This document shows, piece by piece, positions 9,482 to 18,348 of a DNA stretch of 64,000 nt. Location: NCBI RefSeq assembly GCF_016793825.1, contig NZ_JAEULM010000044.1, positions 1 through 64,000 on the forward strand, written 5' to 3'. Positions within the stretch are counted from its first letter, which is position 1, and each line of letters begins with the position of its first letter. Below the pieces are notes generated by a model, which saw only the letters and a list, made by a program, of their open reading frames with translations, did not search any database and was not told where the DNA came from. The translations under genes and the position numbers were made by a program. Source of the DNA: Sphingopyxis sp. Its GTDB lineage: Bacteria; Pseudomonadota; Alphaproteobacteria; Sphingomonadales; Sphingomonadaceae.

Positions 9482-9964
9482 TTACTTCTCGAAAATAAAC
9501 TCGCGGAAGCTGTCCATCAGCGAGGCCCAGGTGTTGAAGGTCTCACCGACATTCTCACGCGGGATGCCTGCGAAATCGACGTCGACATCCATTTCCAGCA
9601 CCGGATCACCCTCTTCGTCGCGGTAGGCGCGGGCGAAGCGCTTGGTCCGGTTCCATTCGTTGAACCGATCGAGCGCGACATTCTTGGCGTCGCTGAACCC
9701 CATGTAATATTGCAGTGTCTTGCAATTCTTGTTCTCGGTGCAATTCATGAAAAGAACGACGAATTTCAATCCGTTCCGATTGCTCTCCAGATAGGGGTCT
9801 TCTCCCGGTTTGCTGACCAGAGTCGCCGGCCAGCCCTGCGACTCGAGGATCGCCTTGATTGTCGCCGGATTTTTTGCATTGACGAGTTCTGCGTGCGCCG
9901 GCGCGGCAGAGAAAGCGAGCGCCGCTCCCATCGCCAGCACGGCCCGAAGCGAATTTGATCCCAT
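9482..9964 (-). CDS. YbjN domain-containing secreted protein
   Basis: Read from ATG 9964, the product is 160 aa with a signal peptide ending APAHA. The rest resembles the YbjN domain: an N-terminal alpha/beta part, then FNEWNRTKRFARAYRDEEG and acidic strands ending in MDVDVDFAG. Family members are linked to surface and motility phenotypes, but no biochemical role is settled. GGGGGAAGC just ahead supports the start; the open frame upstream to 10093 has no signal-like N-terminus. It is divergent from nuoA. Confidence 0.78.
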   Translation of the reverse strand: MGSNSLRAVLAMGAALAFSAAPAHAELVNAKNPATIKAILESQGWPATLVSKPGEDPYLESNRNGLKFVVLFMNCTENKNCKTLQYYMGFSDAKNVALDRFNEWNRTKRFARAYRDEEGDPVLEMDVDVDFAGIPRENVGETFNTWASLMDSFREFIFEK

Positions 9965-10182
9965 AGCTTCCCCCAGTCCAGAAACGGGCAAATGAGTGCC
10001 CGAAAAATCGACCCCGAAGGGCGTATTATCATGGTGATAGGTGCCCGTGCCAGCATCCTTTGTGCTTTTGATCACAACCATGTCGAATTTCATGCCCGCA
10101 GCGCTTGCGGGGTACGGCGCACTGGCCTAAAGCGCGCGCAACAAAGGGGTGGTAAACGCCTCAAAACAGACTGCGAGCTTCC
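9965..10182. promoter_or_regulatory. Divergent promoter region of the nuo operon and YbjN-like gene
   Basis: This 218-bp non-coding stretch separates two divergent genes and must hold the main promoter for the roughly 19-kb nuo-to-DUF1467 run. It contains a short inverted repeat (CCCGCA/TGCGGG, near 10092-10108). I could not assign convincing -35 and -10 boxes by eye. Confidence 0.5.
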
Positions 10183-10557
10183 ATGGTCGACCTAACGCAA
10201 TATCTGCCGATCCTGATCTTTCTGGCCATCGCTGTCGGACTGTCGTCGGCGTTCGTCTTCCTGCCGATGGGCGTGGCCCGCCTGACCGGCGCGCACAAGC
10301 CCGACCCGGCGAAGCTGACCGAATATGAGTGTGGTTTTCCCGCGTTCGAGGATGCGCGTAGCCAGTTCGACGTGCGCTTCTATCTGGTCGCCATTCTCTT
10401 TATCATCTTCGACCTCGAAGCCGCCTTCCTCTTTCCCTGGGCTGTCAGCCTGAAGGAAATCGGATGGGCCGGCTGGGCGACGATGATGATATTCCTCGCC
10501 GAACTCGCGATCGGCCTTGTATATGCGTGGAAGAAAGGGGCGTTGGATTGGGAATGA
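10183..10557 (+). CDS. nuoA: NADH-quinone oxidoreductase subunit A
   Basis: The 124-aa product has three membrane segments. It includes the NuoA signature [19 protein letters not shown] after the first helix, with the conserved Cys in the loop, and [21 protein letters not shown] in helix two. NuoA sits at the junction between the peripheral and membrane arms of complex I, near the quinone site. It is the first gene of the operon. Its stop overlaps the nuoB start (ATGA). Confidence 0.95.
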   Translation: MVDLTQYLPILIFLAIAVGLSSAFVFLPMGVARLTGAHKPDPAKLTEYECGFPAFEDARSQFDVRFYLVAILFIIFDLEAAFLFPWAVSLKEIGWAGWATMMIFLAELAIGLVYAWKKGALDWE

Positions 10558-11108
10558 GCACCTCGACCATCCTGACTCCCGGCCAGATGCCGGTCGCTCC
10601 GGGCACCAACCCTGACCAGGCTTTTTTCGACGACCTCAACAGCGAGGTCGGCGACAAGGGCTTCCTCGTCACATCGACCGAGGACCTGTTCAACTGGGCG
10701 CGCACGGGTTCCTTGTGGTGGATGACCTTCGGCCTTGCTTGCTGCGCGGTCGAGATGATCCACGTCAACATGCCGCGTTACGACATGGAACGCTTTGGCG
10801 CCGCGCCGCGCGCCAGCCCGCGCCAGTCCGACGTGATGATCGTCGCGGGAACGCTGTGCAACAAGATGGCCCCCGCGCTGCGCCGCGTCTATGATCAGAT
10901 GTCCAACCCGAAGTACGTCATTTCGATGGGAAGCTGCGCCAACGGCGGCGGCTACTACCATTACAGCTACTCGGTGGTGCGCGGCTGCGACCGCATCGTG
11001 CCGGTGGACATTTACGTCCCCGGCTGCCCGCCAACCGCCGAAGCGCTTCTTTACGGCGTGATGCAACTGCAGCGGAAGATCCGCCGCACCGGAACGATCG
11101 AACGCTGA
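10554..11108 (+). CDS. nuoB: NADH-quinone oxidoreductase subunit B
   Basis: The 184-aa product binds cluster N2, the terminal iron-sulfur centre that reduces quinone. The ligands are visible: adjacent cysteines in GLACCAVEM at about residue 62, one in [12 protein letters not shown] near 128 and one in [11 protein letters not shown] near 158. The start at 10554 overlaps nuoA and gives the normal N-terminus; earlier in-frame codons lie inside nuoA. The stop shares a base with the nuoC start. Confidence 0.96.
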   Translation: MSTSTILTPGQMPVAPGTNPDQAFFDDLNSEVGDKGFLVTSTEDLFNWARTGSLWWMTFGLACCAVEMIHVNMPRYDMERFGAAPRASPRQSDVMIVAGTLCNKMAPALRRVYDQMSNPKYVISMGSCANGGGYYHYSYSVVRGCDRIVPVDIYVPGCPPTAEALLYGVMQLQRKIRRTGTIER

Positions 11109-12022
11109 TGGCCAGTCCCGCTCCTTTGGTAGCGCCGCGCGAAGGCGTCGGCGCCGCGCTTGTTAAGCTGCTTGGCGACGACCTTGTCGAGCATGTGTTC
11201 GCCGTTGGCGAAGACAGCATCACCGTGCGCCGCGAAGCGATCGCGGGCGTGATGATCAGCCTGCGCGACAATCTCGATTACCAGCAGCTCATGGAAATCG
11301 CCGGAGTCGACTATCCTGATCGCGTGGAGCGTTTCGAGGTCGTCTATCACCTGCTCAGCGTTACCAAAAATCATCGTCTGCGCGTGCGCGTCTGCACCGA
11401 CGAGGCGACACCGGTGCCCAGCATCGTGCCCGTCTGGCCCGTCGCGGGATGGCTCGAGCGCGAAGTGTTCGACATGTACGGGGTATTGTTCGCGGGGAAT
11501 CCCGATCTTCGCCGCATCCTGACCGATTATGGTTTTCAGGGGCATCCGCAGCGCAAGGACTTCCCGCTGACCGGCTATATCGAGCTGCGCTATAGCGAAG
11601 AAGACAAGCGCGTCGTCTATGAGCCGGTGAAGCTGGCACAGGATTTCCGCAGCTTTGACTTCCTCAGCCCCTGGGAAGGGGCGGATTATGTGCTGCCGGG
11701 CGACGAAAAGGCCGGCGGAACCGGCGAAGCTGCCGGCAAGGGCGCGCCGTCGTCGATGACTGCGCAGCAGGTGAAGGTCGCCGACGACAAGGCCGAGAAG
11801 AAGGCCCCGCCGCCGACGCCCAAGACGACTGAAAAGCCCGAACAGACGGGTGCGGGCAAGGCCGCGAACAAGGCTGCCGCCAAGCCGATCGCGGAAAAGG
11901 CTCCGGCGAAAGTGAAAGCTCCGGCCAAGCCCAAAGCGGCGGCGAAGCCCAAGGCTGCCGTTGCACCCAAGCCCAAGGCTCCGGCTAAGCCGCGCAAGCC
12001 CAAAGCAGGAGGTGACGCATGA
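11108..12022 (+). CDS. nuoC: NADH-quinone oxidoreductase subunit C with Lys/Ala/Pro tail
   Basis: Residues 1 to about 195 are a normal NuoC (30-kDa subunit), including the signature [10 protein letters not shown] and [13 protein letters not shown]. The 304-aa product then carries a tail of about 108 residues rich in Lys, Ala and Pro, with repeated KPKA and APAK units. The core helps hold the quinone-module subunits together beside NuoD. The tail has no family resemblance beyond histone H1-like composition and is probably disordered. The start overlaps nuoB by one base and the stop overlaps nuoD (ATGA). Confidence 0.93.
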   Translation: MASPAPLVAPREGVGAALVKLLGDDLVEHVFAVGEDSITVRREAIAGVMISLRDNLDYQQLMEIAGVDYPDRVERFEVVYHLLSVTKNHRLRVRVCTDEATPVPSIVPVWPVAGWLEREVFDMYGVLFAGNPDLRRILTDYGFQGHPQRKDFPLTGYIELRYSEEDKRVVYEPVKLAQDFRSFDFLSPWEGADYVLPGDEKAGGTGEAAGKGAPSSMTAQQVKVADDKAEKKAPPPTPKTTEKPEQTGAGKAANKAAAKPIAEKAPAKVKAPAKPKAAAKPKAAVAPKPKAPAKPRKPKAGGDA

Positions 12023-13275
12023 CCGACTCTCCTCAGGTCAAGCACCATGGCAGCGACATGTTCGAAGGCTATCCGGTCGACACCGCCGATACCGCGGGCG
12101 ATCAGGCGGTTACCAACTACACGATCAATTTCGGCCCCCAACATCCGGCGGCGCACGGCGTGCTGCGCATGGTGATGGAGCTTGACGGTGAGATTATCGA
12201 GCGTGTCGATCCGCACGTCGGCTTGCTCCACCGCGGCACCGAGAAGCTGATCGAATACAAGACCTATCTCCAGGCGTTGCCCTATTTCGACCGGCTCGAC
12301 TATTGCTCGCCACTCGGCATGGAGCACAGCTATGTGCTCGCGATCGAAAAACTGCTCGATCTCGAAGTGCCCGATCGCGCGCAGTACCTCCGCACCCTGT
12401 TCGCCGAGCTGACGCGCATCTGCAATCACATGCTCAACATCGGGTCGCACGTCATGGACGTCGGCGCGATGACCCCGAACCTGTGGGTGTTCGAGTTGCG
12501 CGAGGATTGCCTCAACTTCTTCGAGCGCGCGTCGGGCGCGCGGATGCACTCGGCGTGGTTCCGCCCGGGCGGCATCCATCAGGACGTTCCCGAAAAGCTG
12601 CTCTACGACATCGGCCAATGGTGCGAGACGCGCCTGCCGAAGCTGTTCGGCGACGCGATGAGCCTTGTCATCGACAACCGCATCTTCAAGCAGCGCAACG
12701 TCGACATCGCGACGGTGAGCAAGGAAGACGCGCTGGCGTGGGGATTCTCCGGCCCGATGATCCGCGGTAGCGGCATCCCGTGGGATCTCCGCAAATCGCA
12801 GCCCTATGACGCCTATGCGAAGATGGATTTCGACATTCCCGTCGGCACGCGCGGCGATTGCTACGACCGCTTCATGGTCCGCGTCCAGGAAGTCTATCAG
12901 TCGCAGCGCATCATCCTTCAGTGCATCAACAACATGCCCTCGGGACCGATCGCCAGCCTCGACCGCAAGGTGGTCCCGCCGAAGCGCGGCGAGATGAAGC
13001 AGTCGATGGAATCGCTGATCCACCACTTCAAGCTCTATACCGAGGGCTTCCACGTTCCTGCGGGCGAGGTTTATGTGGCGACCGAAAGCCCCAAGGGCGA
13101 ATTCGGCGTCTATCTGGTCAGCGACGGCACCAACAAGCCGTACCGCTGCAAAATCCGCCCGACGGCGTTCTCGCACCTGCAAGCGATGGACATGATGTCG
13201 AAGGGCCACATGCTTGCCGACACCACCGCGATCATCGGCGCCATCGACGTCGTATTCGGGGAGTGTGACCGGTGA
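12019..13275 (+). CDS. nuoD: NADH-quinone oxidoreductase subunit D
   Basis: The 418-aa product is the 49-kDa quinone-module subunit. It shows [15 protein letters not shown] near the N-terminus, [14 protein letters not shown], and the C-terminal [23 protein letters not shown]; with NuoB it forms the quinone cavity. A leader of about 30 residues ([20 protein letters not shown]) precedes the conserved core. It is coupled to nuoC by ATGA, and its stop overlaps the GTG of the small membrane protein gene that follows in place of nuoE. Confidence 0.96.
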   Translation: MTDSPQVKHHGSDMFEGYPVDTADTAGDQAVTNYTINFGPQHPAAHGVLRMVMELDGEIIERVDPHVGLLHRGTEKLIEYKTYLQALPYFDRLDYCSPLGMEHSYVLAIEKLLDLEVPDRAQYLRTLFAELTRICNHMLNIGSHVMDVGAMTPNLWVFELREDCLNFFERASGARMHSAWFRPGGIHQDVPEKLLYDIGQWCETRLPKLFGDAMSLVIDNRIFKQRNVDIATVSKEDALAWGFSGPMIRGSGIPWDLRKSQPYDAYAKMDFDIPVGTRGDCYDRFMVRVQEVYQSQRIILQCINNMPSGPIASLDRKVVPPKRGEMKQSMESLIHHFKLYTEGFHVPAGEVYVATESPKGEFGVYLVSDGTNKPYRCKIRPTAFSHLQAMDMMSKGHMLADTTAIIGAIDVVFGECDR

Positions 13276-13481
13276 CGCGGCGGCGAATTTTGAACGCTGC
13301 ACTCTCGCTGTATTGCACGTACTTCACAGCCGCTGTGTTGTATGGGCACTTCAGGGGCTACGACCTGGATATTTCTTGGATTGCGCTTTTGAGCACCGCT
13401 CCTGTCGCGACCCTTCTCCTAATGAATTTGTTCAGCCGGGATTTTTGGTCCAAGCCGGCTCAGGAAGTCGAACATGGCTGA
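13272..13481 (+). CDS. Small membrane protein inserted between nuoD and nuoE
   Basis: A 69-aa product starts at GTG 13272 and overlaps the nuoD stop as GTGA; its end overlaps the nuoE start by eight bases. Two hydrophobic segments are visible, about residues 8-26 and 33-53, with a short loop containing [10 protein letters not shown] between and an acidic tail. It resembles no canonical complex I subunit I can name. Codon use is less GC-biased than in its neighbours. The tight overlaps argue for real translation. It could be a lineage-specific accessory or assembly protein; that is inference. Confidence 0.62.
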   Translation: MTRRRILNAALSLYCTYFTAAVLYGHFRGYDLDISWIALLSTAPVATLLLMNLFSRDFWSKPAQEVEHG

Positions 13482-14142
13482 CGCACCCCAAATCCCCGAT
13501 GAAGCCGAAGTCCGCGCGCGCTGGGGCGCTTTTGCGTGGACGAAGGAAAATGCCGAGAAGGCAAAGGCCGTCATCGCGCGCTACCCTGCCGGGCGCCAGC
13601 GTTCGGCGGTGATGCCGCTGCTCGACCTCGCGCAGCGCCAGGTCGGCGCCGAGACGCAGACGCAGGGTTGGTTGCCCGTGCCGGTGATCGAATATGTCGC
13701 GGCAGAGCTCGATATGCCGTTCATCCGCGCCTATGAGGTCGCGACCTTCTATACCATGTACAATATGGTGCCGGTCGGCCGCTATCATGTGCAGGTCTGC
13801 GGCACGACCCCGTGCATGCTCCGCGGGTCGGACGATGTCATGGCCGCGTGCAAGAACCGCGGGATGACCAAGGGCAAGACCACGCCCGACGGGCTGTTCA
13901 CGCTGACGGAGGTCGAATGCATGGGCACCTGCACCAACGCGCCGATGGTCCAGATCAACGACGATAATTACGAAGACCTCGACTATGACTCGATGGTCCG
14001 CATCCTCGACGATCTCGCCGCGGGCAAGCAGCCCAAGACCGGTCCCCAGAACCCCAAGCGTCACACGAGTGAACCCGAGGGCGGCCCGACGACGTTGGTG
14101 GAAATGGTCAAGGCCAACCATGATTACCGGAAGGAATGGTGA
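13474..14142 (+). CDS. nuoE: NADH-quinone oxidoreductase subunit E
   Basis: The 222-aa product is the 24-kDa subunit with a thioredoxin-like [2Fe-2S] domain. The ligands are in CGTTPC at about residues 109-114 and VECMGTC at about 149-155. It passes electrons near NADH and FMN together with NuoF. The N-terminal helical bundle and the C-terminal tail after residue 180, with PKTGPQNPKRHTSEPEGG, are usual for alphaproteobacteria. A 112-bp gap holding a palindromic repeat separates it from nuoF, the largest break inside the nuo genes. Confidence 0.95.
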   Translation: MADAPQIPDEAEVRARWGAFAWTKENAEKAKAVIARYPAGRQRSAVMPLLDLAQRQVGAETQTQGWLPVPVIEYVAAELDMPFIRAYEVATFYTMYNMVPVGRYHVQVCGTTPCMLRGSDDVMAACKNRGMTKGKTTPDGLFTLTEVECMGTCTNAPMVQINDDNYEDLDYDSMVRILDDLAAGKQPKTGPQNPKRHTSEPEGGPTTLVEMVKANHDYRKEW

Positions 14143-14165
14143 TGATGTCGTGCACCCTGTTCCTT

Positions 14166-14238
14166 CGTCATGCCGGACTCGATCCGGTATCCATTGCCGC
14201 GCTGAAGTCGTGGACCCCGGATCAAGTCCGGGGTGACG
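14166..14238. repeat. Dispersed palindromic (REP-like) repeat between nuoE and nuoF
   Basis: CGTCATGCCGGACTCGATCC at one end is near-complementary to GGATCAAGTCCGGGGTGACG at the other, with about 30 bases between containing GTATCCATT and CTGAAGTCGTGGA. This arrangement is the common alphaproteobacterial intergenic palindrome, which yields RHPGLDPGS-like peptides in shadow frames. It could form a large hairpin in the nuo mRNA just before the nuoF ribosome-binding site (GGGGAGAGG). Confidence 0.75.
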
Positions 14239-14254
14239 ATAGGGGAGAGGTCGG

Positions 14255-15547
14255 ATGAGCCTCGCCGATAAGGATCGCATCTTCACCAATCTCTATGGCT
14301 TCCAGCCGTGGAACCTGAAATCCGCGCAGGCGCGCGGCGATTGGGACAAGACCAAGGATCTGATGAAGCGCGGTCAGGACGCGATCATCGAGGAAATCAA
14401 GGCGTCTGGCCTGCGCGGCCGCGGCGGCGCGGGCTTCCCGACCGGGCTCAAATGGTCGTTCATGCCGAAGGAACCGCGGCCCGACCGCCCGAGCTTCCTC
14501 GTCATCAACGCCGACGAATCCGAGCCCGGTTCGTGCAAGGACCGTGAGATCATCCGCCACGATCCGCACAAGCTGATCGAGGGCGCGCTGATCGCCGGCT
14601 TCGCGATGCGCGCGCGCGCGGCCTATATCTATATCCGCGGCGAGTTCATCCGCGAGGCAGAGACGCTCTTCGCAGCCGTGCAGGAGGCGTATGACGCCGG
14701 TCTGCTCGGCAAGAATGCGGCGAAGTCCGGCTATGATTTCGACGTCTTCGTCCATCGCGGCGCCGGCGCCTATATTTGCGGCGAAGAAACCGCGATGATC
14801 GAAAGCCTCGAGGGGAAGAAGGGGCAGCCACGCCTGAAACCGCCGTTCCCGGCGGGTGCTGGCCTCTATGGTTGCCCGACGACGGTGAACAATGTCGAGA
14901 GCATCGCGGTCGTCCCGACGATCCTGCGGCGCGGCGCGTCGTGGTTCTCCAGCTTCGGGCGCGAGAACAACAAGGGCACCAAGCTCTTCCAGATTTCGGG
15001 CCATGTCGAGCGCCCATGCGTCGTCGAGGAAGAGATGGGTATCCCTTTCCGCGAGCTCATCGAAAAGCATTGCGGCGGCATTCGCGGCGGCTGGGACAAT
15101 TTGCTCGCGGTGATCCCCGGTGGCTCGTCCGTTCCGCTCGTTCCGGCGGCAGAAATGATGGACGCGCCGATGGACTTTGACGGCCTCAAGGCACTTGGAT
15201 CGGGCCTCGGCACCGCGGCTGCGATCGTCATGGATAAATCGACCGACATCGTTCAGGCGATCAGCCGTATCAGCTATTTCTACAAGCACGAAAGCTGCGG
15301 CCAGTGCACGCCGTGCCGCGAAGGCACCGGCTGGATGTGGCGCGTCATGGAGCGCCTGCGCACCGGCGATGCCGACGTCAGCGAGATCGACACGCTGTTC
15401 GACGTGACCAAGCAGGTCGAAGGCCACACCATCTGCGCATTGGGCGACGCGGCCGCCTGGCCGATCCAGGGCTTGATCCGCCACTTCCGCCCTGAGATCG
15501 AACGCCGGATTCGCGAGAATGGCGGCGCGCTGGAGGCGGCGGAATGA
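14255..15547 (+). CDS. nuoF: NADH-quinone oxidoreductase subunit F
   Basis: The 430-aa product is the NADH- and FMN-binding 51-kDa subunit. The nucleotide loop [16 protein letters not shown] lies at about residues 52-67, and [13 protein letters not shown] is near 175. The [4Fe-4S] ligands are in [12 protein letters not shown], near 348, plus the Cys of GHTICALGD further on. It takes electrons from NADH at the tip of the peripheral arm. The stop overlaps the start of the secreted-protein gene (ATGA). Confidence 0.96.
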   Translation: MSLADKDRIFTNLYGFQPWNLKSAQARGDWDKTKDLMKRGQDAIIEEIKASGLRGRGGAGFPTGLKWSFMPKEPRPDRPSFLVINADESEPGSCKDREIIRHDPHKLIEGALIAGFAMRARAAYIYIRGEFIREAETLFAAVQEAYDAGLLGKNAAKSGYDFDVFVHRGAGAYICGEETAMIESLEGKKGQPRLKPPFPAGAGLYGCPTTVNNVESIAVVPTILRRGASWFSSFGRENNKGTKLFQISGHVERPCVVEEEMGIPFRELIEKHCGGIRGGWDNLLAVIPGGSSVPLVPAAEMMDAPMDFDGLKALGSGLGTAAAIVMDKSTDIVQAISRISYFYKHESCGQCTPCREGTGWMWRVMERLRTGDADVSEIDTLFDVTKQVEGHTICALGDAAAWPIQGLIRHFRPEIERRIRENGGALEAAE

Positions 15548-16197
15548 TCGCGCTTGCATTCGCCTTGTTCGCCGCGGCGCAAAGCGGCGGCGGTGCCGTG
15601 CCCATGGATTATACGCCGACGCCATGGCCCGATCCCGAACGGGAGCGGGATGGGGCGATCAGCAAAGCCGACCCAAAGGCGCGCCAGACAATGGCGCTGT
15701 TCGCCGATTGCGTCGTCGATACGAGCCCGGTGAAGGTTACGGACGTGCTGACGCGCGATTTTCGTACCAGCGAATACCGCAACGGGCTCCGAAATCTGGC
15801 GCGCGCGAACGAAGGTTGCGGCAAGCGCCTCGGAATTCGCGATGAAACACTCCGGTCGTCGAACCTTCCGTTCGCGGCGGCGCTCGCCGAAGCGATGATG
15901 GCGCGGAACGCCGCACCATTGAAGATAAGGATCGCAAAGGCTGCATCGGGCAAGGAAGCGGCGACCTTTGCGCCGTCGGACAAGGTTGCAATGTGCGTTG
16001 CGCGGTCGGCACCCGACGACGTGGCTGGCCTGCTCGCCACCGTACCCGGATCGGATGCGGAGACGACAGCGGCGAACGGGTTGCTGCCCGTTGCCAGGCT
16101 TTGTGGTCCCGATCTCAAATTGGAATCGAGCGTCGCCGGGCTGCGTTCGATCATCGCCACCGCGACTTTCCGTCTGCTGGCAGCCCAGGAAAGCTGA
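15544..16197 (+). CDS. Secreted hypothetical protein inserted between nuoF and nuoG
   Basis: The 217-aa product begins with a short signal-like segment ([16 protein letters not shown]). The mature part is about 195 residues, mainly helical, with single cysteines in [23 protein letters not shown] and ARLCGPD that could pair as disulfides. I recognise no domain. Its start overlaps the nuoF stop and nuoG begins one base after its own stop, so it is embedded in the operon. An exported protein does not fit the cytoplasmic arm, so its link to complex I is unclear. Confidence 0.68.
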   Translation: MIALAFALFAAAQSGGGAVPMDYTPTPWPDPERERDGAISKADPKARQTMALFADCVVDTSPVKVTDVLTRDFRTSEYRNGLRNLARANEGCGKRLGIRDETLRSSNLPFAAALAEAMMARNAAPLKIRIAKAASGKEAATFAPSDKVAMCVARSAPDDVAGLLATVPGSDAETTAANGLLPVARLCGPDLKLESSVAGLRSIIATATFRLLAAQES

Positions 16198-16198
16198 T

Positions 16199-18211
16199 AT
16201 GCCTAAAGTAACCGTAGACGGCTTGGAAATAGAGGTTCCGCAGGGCGCGACCGTGCTGCAGGCGTGCGAGCTGGCGGGGAAGGAAATTCCGCGCTTCTGC
16301 TACCACGAACGCCTGTCGATCGCGGGCAATTGCCGCATGTGCCTGGTCGAGGTTGCGCCCGGACCGCCAAAACCGCAGGCGTCGTGCGCGCTGCCTGCCG
16401 CCGAGGGGCAAATCATCAGAACCGACAGCCCGATGGTGAAGAAGGCGCGCGAGGGGGTGATGGAGTTCCTGCTCATCAACCATCCGCTCGACTGCCCGAT
16501 CTGCGATCAGGGCGGCGAGTGCGATTTGCAGGACCAGTCGGTCGCCTATGGCCGCGGCGCGACGCGCTATGACGAGAACAAGCGCGCGGTCACCGAGAAA
16601 TATATGGGGCCGATCGTCAAGACGGTGATGACCCGCTGCATCCAGTGCACGCGCTGCGTCCGTTTTGCGGAGGAAGTCGCAGGGGTCGAGGATATCGGCG
16701 CGATCTATCGCGGCGAGAACATGCAGATCACGTCGTACCTCGAGCGCGCGGTCGCAAGCGAACTGTCGGGTAATGTCGTCGACCTTTGTCCGGTCGGCGC
16801 GCTGACGTCGAAGCCCTATGCGTTCGAAGCCCGTCCGTGGGAACTGACCAAGACCCTTGGCATCGACATGATGGATGCGGTCGGCACCAACGTGCGCATC
16901 GACAGCCGTGGACGCCAGGTGCTGCGCGTGCTGCCGCGGGTGAATGACGACGTGAACGAGGAATGGGCGAGCGACAAGGCGCGCCACCACGTCGATGGCC
17001 TGACCCGCCGGCGGCTGGATCGTCCGTTTGTGCGCAAGAATGGAGAACTCGTCGAGGCGACTTGGGCCGAAGCGTTTGACGCCATCAAGGCGGCGAAGGC
17101 TGGAAAATCGGTTGCCGCGATCGCGGGCGATCTTGTCGATTGCGAAACGATGTTCGCGGCGAAGGCTCTGGTGAATGCACTGGGTTCCGACCTGCTCGAA
17201 GGGCGCCAGACCGGCCTCGACTATGACGTGACCAGCCTGTCGGCGGTCAACTTCAACACCGGCATCGCCGCGGCGGAAAATGCCGATGTGGTCCTGCTCG
17301 TCGGCACGAATCTTCGCTGGGAAGCGCCGCTGATCAACACGCGCCTGCGCAAGGCCGTGTGGAAGAGGGGGGCAAAGGCGTTTGCGATCGGGCCGGAGAA
17401 GGATCAGACCTATAAGGTCGAATGGCTCGGCGATGATGCGTCGCTGGTTGCGAAACTGCCCAAGGGTGCGGCCGAAGCGTTGAAGGGCGCAGAACGTCCG
17501 CTGATCATCCTCGGCGGCGGCGGCCTTGCCGTTCCCGGCGTGCACGGGGCGGCGTTGGCGCTCGCCAAGGCGGTCGGCGCCGTCAAGGACGGCTGGAACG
17601 GCTTCAGCGTCGTCCACATGGCGGCAAGCCGCATGGGCGGACTGATGCTCGGCTATGCACAGCCGGGAGGCATCAAGGATATTGTCGCGGCCAAGCCGAA
17701 GCTCGCCTTATTCCTCGGTGCCGACGAGGTCGATTTCTCGGCCTTCGACAAGACGTTGAAGGTCTATGTCGGCCATCATGGCGACAAGGGCGCGCACGCC
17801 GCCGATGTCATCCTGCCCGCCGCAGCATGGACCGAAAAGGACTTCACGACCGTCAATACCGAAGGGCGCGTCCAGCGCAGCGAAAAGGCGGCATTTGCGC
17901 CCGGCGACGCGCGCGAGGACTGGAGCATTTTCCGGGCGCTCGCCGACGCACTGGGCGTTTCGGTCGGCTTCGACAGTTTCGAGCAGTGCCGCGCCGCGAT
18001 GATCGCGGCGGTGCCGGCGCTCGGGACCGAAGGCCTTGCCGGCTACGGCTGGTCGGTGCCGAAGCTGCCCGCGAAGCCCGAAGTCCGGGCGATCCCGTCA
18101 CCGATCAAGGACTTCTATCTCACCAACGCCATCTGCCGCGCATCGCCGACGATGCAGCGCTGCTCGGAAGAGCTGATTCATGGCGCAGATTTTGCGGAGG
18201 CCGCGGAATGA
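16199..18211 (+). CDS. nuoG: NADH-quinone oxidoreductase subunit G
   Basis: The 670-aa product starts MPKVTVDGLEIEVPQG. The [2Fe-2S] ligands are in FCYHERLSIAGNCRMC and ASCALP; the His/Cys cluster is in HPLDCPICDQGGECDLQD; the next cluster is in MTRCIQCTRCVRFAEE and VVDLCPVGALTSKP. A molybdopterin-oxidoreductase-like domain follows. At 670 residues it is the shorter alphaproteobacterial/mitochondrial type, not the 900-aa enterobacterial form. The frame is open upstream to 15968, but that part lies inside the previous gene. The stop overlaps the next small gene. Confidence 0.95.
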   Translation: MPKVTVDGLEIEVPQGATVLQACELAGKEIPRFCYHERLSIAGNCRMCLVEVAPGPPKPQASCALPAAEGQIIRTDSPMVKKAREGVMEFLLINHPLDCPICDQGGECDLQDQSVAYGRGATRYDENKRAVTEKYMGPIVKTVMTRCIQCTRCVRFAEEVAGVEDIGAIYRGENMQITSYLERAVASELSGNVVDLCPVGALTSKPYAFEARPWELTKTLGIDMMDAVGTNVRIDSRGRQVLRVLPRVNDDVNEEWASDKARHHVDGLTRRRLDRPFVRKNGELVEATWAEAFDAIKAAKAGKSVAAIAGDLVDCETMFAAKALVNALGSDLLEGRQTGLDYDVTSLSAVNFNTGIAAAENADVVLLVGTNLRWEAPLINTRLRKAVWKRGAKAFAIGPEKDQTYKVEWLGDDASLVAKLPKGAAEALKGAERPLIILGGGGLAVPGVHGAALALAKAVGAVKDGWNGFSVVHMAASRMGGLMLGYAQPGGIKDIVAAKPKLALFLGADEVDFSAFDKTLKVYVGHHGDKGAHAADVILPAAAWTEKDFTTVNTEGRVQRSEKAAFAPGDAREDWSIFRALADALGVSVGFDSFEQCRAAMIAAVPALGTEGLAGYGWSVPKLPAKPEVRAIPSPIKDFYLTNAICRASPTMQRCSEELIHGADFAEAAE

Positions 18212-18348
18212 TCCACGTACCTATCGTCGCCGGCGCTGCCTTTATGGGCATGGGCTATGCCGTCTGGCGCGGGTTCAATCCGCGCGGAAAGTCCGAACAG
18301 CCCGGCCCGCATAACGGCTGGCGGAATCAGGACGGGGCCAAGAAATGA
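18208..18348 (+). CDS. 46-aa membrane protein inserted between nuoG and nuoH
   Basis: The product starts at ATG 18208, overlapping the nuoG stop as ATGA, and its TGA overlaps the nuoH start in the same way. One hydrophobic segment covers about residues 4-21 ([16 protein letters not shown]), followed by a polar tail with [20 protein letters not shown]. Double start/stop coupling suggests a translated gene. I know no family for it. It could be a one-helix accessory subunit of the membrane arm or an assembly factor; this is inference from position. Confidence 0.58.
   Translation: MIHVPIVAGAAFMGMGYAVWRGFNPRGKSEQPGPHNGWRNQDGAKK

Noticed and set aside
11686..13302. A 538-codon minus-strand frame opposite nuoC-nuoD
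   Set aside because: It is a shadow of strongly conserved complex I genes; the composition is that of an antisense frame.
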